In this document: positions 58,478 through 64,000 of the stretch, piece by piece
Layout of the letters: the number at the start of each line of letters is the position of its first letter
How positions within the stretch are numbered: the first letter of the stretch is position 1
NCBI RefSeq assembly: GCF_014207935.1
Contig: NZ_JACHLL010000001.1
Span: forward strand, 434,001-498,000
Direction of reading: 5' to 3'
Source of the DNA: Pseudomonas fluvialis
Lineage (GTDB): Bacteria > Pseudomonadota > Gammaproteobacteria > Pseudomonadales > Pseudomonadaceae
Length of the DNA: 64,000 nucleotides
Program-made: the position numbers and the translations under genes
Notes under the pieces: generated by a model
The model's input: the letters and a program-made list of their open reading frames with translations, nothing else
Told to the model about the DNA's origin: nothing
The model's database searches: none

Positions 58478-59884
58478 ATGTCGAAGTCGATTCAACTGAT
58501 TAAAGAACACGACGTGAAGTGGGTAGATCTGCGCTTCACCGATACCAAGGGCAAGCAACATCACGTGACCATGCCGGCCCGTGACGCTCTGGACGAAGAC
58601 TTCTTCGAGCACGGCAAAATGTTCGACGGCTCTTCCATCCACGGCTGGAAAGGCATTGAAGCTTCCGACATGATCCTCATGCCGGTTGACGACACCGCCG
58701 TTCTGGATCCGTTCACCGAAGAAGCGACCCTGATTCTGGTTTGCGACATCATCGAGCCGAGCACCATGCAGGGCTACGATCGTGACCCGCGCTCCATCGC
58801 CAAGCGCGCTGAAGAATTCCTCAAGACCACCGGCATCGGTGACACCGTATTCGTCGGTCCGGAGCCTGAGTTCTTCATCTTCGACGAAGTGAAGTTCAAG
58901 TCCGACATCTCCGGCTCCATGTTCAAGATCTTCTCCGAGCAGGGTTCCTGGAACACCGACGCCGACATCGAAGGTGGCAACAAGGGTCATCGCCCGGCCG
59001 TCAAGGGTGGCTACTTCCCGGTTCCGCCGTGCGACCACGACCACGAAATCCGTACCGCCATGTGCAACGCCATGGAAGACATGGGTCTGGTCGTTGAAGT
59101 ACACCACCACGAAGTGGCCACTGCCGGCCAGAACGAAATCGGTGTGAAGTTCAACACCCTGGTCGCCAAGGCTGACGAAGTTCAGACCCTGAAGTACTGC
59201 GTACACAACGTGGCCGACGCCTACGGCAAGACTGCCACCTTCATGCCGAAGCCGCTGTACGGCGACAACGGCTCGGGCATGCACGTCCACATGTCCATCT
59301 CCAAAGATGGCAAGAACACCTTCGCTGGCGAAGGCTATGCCGGCCTGTCCGAAACCGCCCTGTACTTCATCGGCGGCATCATCAAGCACGGCAAGGCCCT
59401 GAACGGCTTCACCAACCCGTCGACCAACTCCTACAAGCGTCTGGTCCCGGGCTTCGAAGCTCCGGTCATGCTGGCCTACTCGGCTCGCAACCGCTCCGCC
59501 TCGATCCGTATTCCGTACGTTTCCAGTCCGAAAGCTCGCCGCATCGAAGCGCGCTTCCCGGACCCGGCAGCCAACCCGTACCTGTGCTTTGCCGCCCTGC
59601 TGATGGCCGGCCTCGACGGCATCCAGAACAAGATTCACCCCGGCGATGCTGCCGACAAGAACCTGTACGACCTGCCGCCGGAAGAAGCTGCCAACATCCC
59701 GCAGGTTTGCGGCAGCCTGAAGGAAGCACTGGAAGAGCTGGACAAGGGCCGTGCCTTCCTGACCAAGGGCGGCGTGTTCTCCGACGACTTCATCGATGCC
59801 TACATCGAGCTGAAGTCCGAAGAAGAAATCAAAGTACGCACCTTCGTACACCCGCTGGAATACGACCTGTACTACAGCGTCTAA
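58478..59884 (+). CDS. glnA: Glutamine synthetase, type I
   Basis: The 468-residue GS has the beta-grasp motif [10 protein letters not shown] (about residues 49-58), the catalytic signature [17 protein letters not shown] (about 206-222), the ATP-site [12 protein letters not shown] and the adenylylation site Tyr397 in NLYDLPPEE, so it is likely controlled by GlnE. It condenses glutamate and ammonia with ATP to glutamine. A strong GGAGGAC ribosome-binding site precedes the ATG. Upstream sites show NtrC/sigma-54 control, and a terminator follows. Confidence 0.98.
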   Translation: MSKSIQLIKEHDVKWVDLRFTDTKGKQHHVTMPARDALDEDFFEHGKMFDGSSIHGWKGIEASDMILMPVDDTAVLDPFTEEATLILVCDIIEPSTMQGYDRDPRSIAKRAEEFLKTTGIGDTVFVGPEPEFFIFDEVKFKSDISGSMFKIFSEQGSWNTDADIEGGNKGHRPAVKGGYFPVPPCDHDHEIRTAMCNAMEDMGLVVEVHHHEVATAGQNEIGVKFNTLVAKADEVQTLKYCVHNVADAYGKTATFMPKPLYGDNGSGMHVHMSISKDGKNTFAGEGYAGLSETALYFIGGIIKHGKALNGFTNPSTNSYKRLVPGFEAPVMLAYSARNRSASIRIPYVSSPKARRIEARFPDPAANPYLCFAALLMAGLDGIQNKIHPGDAADKNLYDLPPEEAANIPQVCGSLKEALEELDKGRAFLTKGGVFSDDFIDAYIELKSEEEIKVRTFVHPLEYDLYYSV

Positions 59885-59917
59885 GCCAGCAGCACCTGCG
59901 CAAGCAGCGTGAACAAA

Positions 59918-59947
59918 AGAGGCCTCCTTCGGGAGGCCTCTTTTTTT
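59918..59947 (+). terminator. Rho-independent terminator of glnA
   Basis: AGAGGCCTCC and GGAGGCCTCT form a long stem around a small TTCG-type loop, followed by a run of eight T. It separates glnA from the DUF4124 genes. Confidence 0.93.
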
Positions 59948-60086
59948 GCCTCGCGCAAGCCACACCGGCAGCCTTGAGATCATATCAACCGTTTTCCTTG
60001 CGCCAGCACACGCCCATATCGCGGCGCACTTGCGCATCGCCGGCGTCAGTGCAAGGCTTGCCACAGGAATGATTGCGGAGATCACC

Positions 60087-60650
60087 ATGCGCCTGCTTGT
60101 CACCAGCCTGCTGCTCAGCCTCACCCTGCCCGTCAGCGCGCAGATCTATCAGTACAAGGACGCCAACGGCAACACGGTCTACACCAACCAGCCGCCGCAA
60201 GGGCAGGACGCCGAACAGGTGCAACTGCCACCGACCAACAGCGTCGAGATGAGTACACCCAAGACAACCGAATCCCCAGCTCCGACGGAGCAAGCCAGCG
60301 GCCTGCACTACTCAACGCTCACCCTGACCGACCTGCCCAGCGACGAAGCCCTGCGCGCCAACAATGGCAGTTTCAGCGTGGGCGTGCAGATCAAACCCAA
60401 ACTGTCGCCAAGCCACCGCCTGCGCCTGCTACTCGATGGACAGCCCCACGGCCAGGCCAGCAGCAGCAGCCGTCTACAAGTCGTCAACGCCGACCGTGGC
60501 GAACACAGCCTCGCCGTCGAAGTACTCAGCGGCGAGCAATCCATTCAGCAGAGCAGCCCGGTGACCTTCACTGTGCAGCGCGTCAACACCCAGAGCCCCG
60601 CCCTTAAACCCAAACCACAGCCCACGCCAAAACCCAAGCCCGCCACATGA
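60087..60650 (+). CDS. Secreted DUF4124-domain protein (first of a tandem pair)
   Basis: From the ATG at 60087, preceded by GGAG, the product is 187 residues with a signal peptide ending near PVSAQ (residue 19). A DUF4124 domain (about 19-60, IYQYKDANGNTVYTNQPP) is followed by a disordered linker. An Ig-like beta domain (about 95-170, RLRLLLDGQPHG) and a Pro/Lys tail end the protein. The 47-residue-longer start at 59946 lies in the glnA terminator and is rejected. The function is unknown. It overlaps the next gene by 4 bp. Confidence 0.85.
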   Translation: MRLLVTSLLLSLTLPVSAQIYQYKDANGNTVYTNQPPQGQDAEQVQLPPTNSVEMSTPKTTESPAPTEQASGLHYSTLTLTDLPSDEALRANNGSFSVGVQIKPKLSPSHRLRLLLDGQPHGQASSSSRLQVVNADRGEHSLAVEVLSGEQSIQQSSPVTFTVQRVNTQSPALKPKPQPTPKPKPAT

Positions 60651-61273
60651 GAAGTACCATCCCACTGCTGCTAGTACTGCTGTTCAGCCTGAATGCCAGC
60701 GCCGAGGTCTATACCTACATCGACGCCGAGGGCAATCGCGTCTTCACCGACAGCCCACCGCGGGGCAATGCCGAGCGCATCCAGCTGGCGCCAAGCAACG
60801 CCTTCACCGCGCCACACATGGACAAGCAGGTGCCAGCCATCCAGCCCGGCCAACCGCCGGCGCCACCAGCCTATCAGCTGTTGCGCATCCTCCTGCCCGA
60901 GCCGGACAGCACCATCAGCGACAATGCGGGCAACCTACTGGTGACCGTCAACAGCGAACCAGTGCTGCGTCCCAGCGACCATTATCGGCTGCTGCTCAAT
61001 GGCCAACCGGTTGGTGAGCCTAGCCGCAGCGCCGTATTCCCACTGGAAAACATCGACCGAGGCACTCACCAGCTGGCGGTGGAAATCATCGATGCTCGGG
61101 GTATTACCGTGGAGCGCACGCCGAGCCAACCCTTCCACATGAAGCGCACCAGCCTGGACATGAAGCGCCAGGCCAACCCCTGCAAGAAGAAGGACTGGGG
61201 CGTACGCCCGGAATGCCCGCTGGCCGACAAACCGAAAGAGCCCAAAGACATCCCGCTGGTGCCCTTTATCTAA
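60647..61273 (+). CDS. Secreted DUF4124-domain protein (second of a tandem pair)
   Basis: The 208-residue protein has a signal peptide (about 1-18) and a DUF4124 domain (VYTYIDAEGNRVFTDSPPRGNAERIQL). An Ig-like domain (about 75-165, HYRLLLNGQPVGEPS) and a C-terminal segment with two Cys (NPCKKKDWGVRPECPL) follow. It shares layout and motifs with the previous gene, so the pair probably arose by duplication. It is coupled to its neighbour (ATGA) and lies upstream of ntrB. The function is unknown. Confidence 0.85.
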   Translation: MRSTIPLLLVLLFSLNASAEVYTYIDAEGNRVFTDSPPRGNAERIQLAPSNAFTAPHMDKQVPAIQPGQPPAPPAYQLLRILLPEPDSTISDNAGNLLVTVNSEPVLRPSDHYRLLLNGQPVGEPSRSAVFPLENIDRGTHQLAVEIIDARGITVERTPSQPFHMKRTSLDMKRQANPCKKKDWGVRPECPLADKPKEPKDIPLVPFI

Positions 61274-61276
61274 CAA

Positions 61277-61293
61277 TGCACCAAGTTAGTGCG
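61277..61293. promoter_or_regulatory. NtrC-like site upstream of ntrB
   Basis: TGCACC-AAGTT-AGTGCG differs from the core GCACC-N5-GGTGC at one base. Its centre is about 150 bp before the predicted ntrB start, within range for an enhancer. Confidence 0.5.
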
Positions 61294-61409
61294 ACATACC
61301 GCACCAAGCCCTACACTGTGCACACTTCTCGCTCATAGGCACGCCGCCCGGCGTGCCGGTTGCCCGCTAACGGCCAGGCCCGCTGAGGTTTTTGCGTCTT
61401 TTCGGGGCC

Positions 61410-61426
61410 TTGGTTTGCTTCTTGCA
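61410..61426 (+). promoter_or_regulatory. Sigma-54-like promoter of ntrBC
   Basis: TTGGTTTGCTTCTTGCA keeps the GG, 10 bp, GC geometry and a consensus TTGCA -12 box, but the -24 box is TTGGTT rather than TGGCAC. Predicted transcription would begin about 20 bp before the ntrB ATG. Confidence 0.55.
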
Positions 61427-61457
61427 TTTTCCTGCCCATCGCCGGGATGCCCAGACC

Positions 61458-62531
61458 ATGATGAACGACGCCTTGCACCGCCTGCTGCTGGATAACCTGA
61501 CCACTGCCGTGCTTCTGCTCGATGCCGAGCTACGCCTGCAGTACATGAATCCGGCCGCGGAAATGCTCCTGGCGGTCAGCGGCCAGCGCAATCACGGCCA
61601 GTTCATCAGCGAACTGTTTACCGAGTCGGTCGAAGCCCTGGCCGCACTGCGCCAGGCGGTCAGCCAGGCGCATCCGTTTACCAAGCGCGAGGCCACCCTC
61701 ACGTCGCTGAACGGCCACAGCCTGACCGTGGACTACGCCGTCACGCCGATTCCCGCGCGGCGGGAAACCCTGCTGCTGCTGGAAATTCATCCGCGCGACC
61801 GGTTGCTGCGCATCACCAAGGAAGAAGCGCAGCTGTCCAAGCAGGAGACCACCAAATTGCTGGTGCGCGGGCTGGCTCACGAGATCAAGAATCCCCTGGG
61901 GGGCATCCGTGGCGCCGCCCAGCTGCTGTCACGCGAGCTGCATGAGCCCTCCCTGAGGGATTACACCGACGTGATCATCGAGGAAGCCGACCGCCTGCGT
62001 AACCTGGTCGATCGCATGCTCGGTTCCAACAAGCTGCCGTCGCTGGCCATGACCAATATCCACGAAGTGCTGGAGCGCGTGTGCAGCCTGGTCGACCTGG
62101 AAAGCCAGGGACGCATCACTTTGGTGCGCGACTACGATCCGAGCATCCCGGACGTACTGATCGACCGTGAGCAGATGATCCAGGCGGTACTCAACATCGT
62201 GCGCAACGCCATGCAGGCCCTGGCCAGCCAGAACGACCTGCACCTGGGGCGCATCACCCTGCGCACGCGCACCCTGCGCCAGTTCACCATAGGCCACACC
62301 CGCCACCGCCTGGTGTGCAAGGTGGAGATCATCGACAACGGCCCAGGCATTCCGCCGGAACTGCAGGACACCATCTTCTACCCCATGGTCAGCGGGCGTG
62401 CCGACGGCACCGGCCTGGGCCTGGCCATTACCCAGAACATCATTAGCCAGCACCAGGGCCTGATCGAATGCGAGAGCCATCCCGGCCATACCGTGTTCGC
62501 CCTCTTCCTGCCGCTGGAACAAGGAGCTTGA
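61458..62531 (+). CDS. ntrB: NtrB, nitrogen-regulation sensor kinase/phosphatase
   Basis: From the ATG at 61458 the protein is 357 residues (MMNDALHRLLLDNL); a TTG at 61392 is open but lies upstream of the predicted promoter. It has a PAS domain (about 1-115), a HisKA domain with His141 in GLAHEIKNPLGGIRGAAQLL and a HATPase domain with the N box NIVRNAMQAL and the GTGLGLAITQNI box. It is a soluble cytoplasmic kinase without membrane helices, regulated by PII. It phosphorylates NtrC under nitrogen limitation. Confidence 0.96.
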   Translation: MMNDALHRLLLDNLTTAVLLLDAELRLQYMNPAAEMLLAVSGQRNHGQFISELFTESVEALAALRQAVSQAHPFTKREATLTSLNGHSLTVDYAVTPIPARRETLLLLEIHPRDRLLRITKEEAQLSKQETTKLLVRGLAHEIKNPLGGIRGAAQLLSRELHEPSLRDYTDVIIEEADRLRNLVDRMLGSNKLPSLAMTNIHEVLERVCSLVDLESQGRITLVRDYDPSIPDVLIDREQMIQAVLNIVRNAMQALASQNDLHLGRITLRTRTLRQFTIGHTRHRLVCKVEIIDNGPGIPPELQDTIFYPMVSGRADGTGLGLAITQNIISQHQGLIECESHPGHTVFALFLPLEQGA

Positions 62532-62536
62532 TTGCG

Positions 62537-63970
62537 ATGAGCCGTAGCGAAACCGTCTGGATTGTCGACGATGACCGTTCCATCCGCTGGGTACTGGAAA
62601 AAGCCCTGCAGCAGGAGGGCATGAGCACCCAGAGTTTCGACAGCGCCGACAGCGTATTGAGCCGCCTGGCCCGCCAGCAGCCGGACGTGATCATCTCCGA
62701 CATCCGCATGCCCGGCGCCAGTGGCCTGGATCTGCTGGCCCAGCTGCGCGAGCAGTTTCCGCGCCTGCCGGTGATCATCATGACCGCGCATTCTGACCTG
62801 GAAAGCGCGGTGGCCTCTTACCAGGGCGGCGCCTTCGAATACCTGCCCAAGCCGTTCGACGTCGACGAGGCCGTTTCGCTGGTCAAACGCGCCGCCCAGC
62901 ACGCCCAAGAGCAGTTGGCCCAGGCCGTGCCCGCCGAACTGGCGCGCACGCCGGAAATCATCGGCGAGGCCCCGGCGATGCAGGAGGTGTTCCGCGCCAT
63001 CGGTCGCCTCTCGCACTCCAACATCACCGTGCTGATCAATGGCGAGTCCGGCACCGGTAAGGAACTGGTCGCCCACGCGCTGCACCGCCACAGCCCGCGC
63101 GCCTCGGCGCCGTTCATCGCACTGAATATGGCGGCCATCCCGAAAGATCTCATGGAGTCTGAGCTGTTCGGCCATGAAAAGGGGGCCTTCACCGGTGCGG
63201 CCAACCAGCGCCGTGGCCGCTTCGAACAGGCCGACGGCGGCACCCTGTTCCTTGATGAGATCGGCGACATGCCCGCCGACACCCAGACCCGCCTGCTGCG
63301 CGTGCTGGCCGATGGCGAGTTCTACCGGGTCGGCGGACATACGCCGGTCAAGGTCGACGTGCGCATCATTGCCGCTACCCACCAGAACCTGGAAAACCTG
63401 GTGCAGGCCGGCAAGTTCCGTGAGGACCTGTTCCACCGCCTCAACGTGATCCGCATCCATATCCCGCGCCTGGCCGACCGCCGCGAGGACATCCCGGCGC
63501 TGGCCCGCCACTTCCTCGGCCGTGCGGCCCAGGAACTGGCTGTCGAGCCCAAGCTGCTCAAGCCGGAAACCGAGGACTACCTGAAGAACCTGCCCTGGCC
63601 GGGCAACGTGCGGCAGATGGAAAACACCTGCCGCTGGATCACCGTCATGGCCTCCGGCCGCGAGGTACATATCGACGACCTGCCGCCGGAGCTGCTCAGC
63701 CAGCCGCAGGAAAGCGCGCCGGTGACCAACTGGGAGCAGGCCCTGCGCCTGTGGGCCGACCAGGCCCTGGCCCGTGGTCAGTCCAGTCTGCTCGACAGCG
63801 CCGTGCCGGCCTTCGAGAAGATCATGATCGAGACCGCTCTCAAGCACACCGCCGGCCGCCGACGCGACGCCGCCGTGCTGCTCGGCTGGGGCCGCAATAC
63901 CCTGACGCGCAAGATCAAGGAGCTGGGCATGAAGGTCGATGGCGGCGATGACGATGAGGGTGACGACTGA
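62537..63970 (+). CDS. ntrC: NtrC, sigma-54-dependent nitrogen response regulator
   Basis: The ATG at 62537 gives 477 residues (MSRSETVWIVDDD), with AAGGAG 10 bases before it and a 5-bp gap after ntrB. The receiver domain has the phospho-acceptor Asp55 in ISDIRMPG. The AAA+ domain (about 140-365) shows Walker A GESGTGKE and the sigma-54-contact loop GAFTGA. The C-terminal Fis-type helix-turn-helix is in RRRDAAVLLGWGRNTLTRKIKEL. It should bind the dyads found upstream of glnA and ntrB. Confidence 0.97.
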   Translation: MSRSETVWIVDDDRSIRWVLEKALQQEGMSTQSFDSADSVLSRLARQQPDVIISDIRMPGASGLDLLAQLREQFPRLPVIIMTAHSDLESAVASYQGGAFEYLPKPFDVDEAVSLVKRAAQHAQEQLAQAVPAELARTPEIIGEAPAMQEVFRAIGRLSHSNITVLINGESGTGKELVAHALHRHSPRASAPFIALNMAAIPKDLMESELFGHEKGAFTGAANQRRGRFEQADGGTLFLDEIGDMPADTQTRLLRVLADGEFYRVGGHTPVKVDVRIIAATHQNLENLVQAGKFREDLFHRLNVIRIHIPRLADRREDIPALARHFLGRAAQELAVEPKLLKPETEDYLKNLPWPGNVRQMENTCRWITVMASGREVHIDDLPPELLSQPQESAPVTNWEQALRLWADQALARGQSSLLDSAVPAFEKIMIETALKHTAGRRRDAAVLLGWGRNTLTRKIKELGMKVDGGDDDEGDD

Positions 63971-64000
63971 CACCCGCTGAAATCTGACCAGACGGACAGA

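Noticed and set aside
59974..59988. TTGAG-ATCAT-ATCAA as an Anr/FNR box
   Set aside because: The half-sites are separated by five rather than four bases and one arm has a mismatch.
58208..60124. 638-codon minus-strand ORF opposite glnA
   Set aside because: It lies antisense to a certain glnA gene and crosses the NtrC sites, promoter and terminator; no recognisable domain.

Overview
The window is ordinary chromosome from a gammaproteobacterium of the genus Pseudomonas. The evidence is gene content and order: pilMNOPQ-ponA-malic enzyme-rpmE/priA-argS-hslVU-phaC1ZC2D/FI-ubiEJB-hisIE-tatABC-rsmE, then fbp-estA, and typA-thiI-glnA-ntrBC. This closely follows the order I remember for the corresponding part of P. 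aeruginosa PAO1. GC is high (visibly above 60%) over most of the window and clearly lower over the type IV pilus genes at the left edge. I see no prophage, integrase, intact insertion sequence, CRISPR array, rRNA or tRNA. The species cannot be named from the sequence alone.

Layout. (1) 1-3361, minus: the pilMNOPQ alignment/secretin operon of type IV pili, with pilQ running off the left edge; ponA (PBP1a) diverges from it. (2) 6.0-9.8 kb, minus: malic enzyme, an M48 lipoprotein protease coupled to a secreted nuclease, and rpmE. (3) 10.0-17.2 kb, plus: priA, argS, an FtsN-like SPOR protein, heat-shock protease hslVU and a DUF971 gene. (4) 17.5-24.3 kb: a complete medium-chain-length PHA cluster, with phaC1-phaZ-phaC2-phaD on plus and phasins phaI-phaF converging on minus. 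(5) 24.4-30.3 kb, plus: ubiquinone genes ubiE-ubiJ-ubiB, hisI-hisE, tatABC and rsmE, mostly overlapping or tightly packed. (6) 30.4-43 kb, the more variable part: a polar amino-acid ABC transporter, two diguanylate cyclases, dtd, pip, small lipoproteins, a lipocalin, fbp, the autotransporter esterase estA and a MITE-like repeat. (7) 43-54.7 kb: a translationally coupled DUF3999/DUF2339 membrane pair, a YkgJ-type cysteine-cluster protein, a phosphoethanolamine transferase, a DUF3422 membrane protein and a MASE1-CHASE-PAS hybrid-free histidine kinase. (8) 54.7-64 kb: typA, thiI, glnA, two tandem DUF4124 secreted proteins and ntrB-ntrC.

How genes work together. The right end is a nitrogen-control module. 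glnA has two perfect NtrC-type dyads upstream of a consensus sigma-54 promoter, and the kinase and regulator that should act there (ntrBC) lie 1.6 kb downstream behind their own sigma-54-like promoter. The PHA cluster carries synthases, depolymerase, regulator and granule proteins together. It shows candidate control sites: a sigma-54-like promoter, dyads at both divergent promoters and a CA-rich Crc/Hfq-type motif at the phaC1 start. hslVU has a good sigma-32 promoter.

No clearly new multigene system stands out. The least explained items are the coupled DUF2339/DUF3999 pair, the tandem DUF4124 genes inside the nitrogen locus, the MITE-like repeat at about 36.9-37.2 kb, the ABC permease with an extra inserted domain, and several regulatory dyads.
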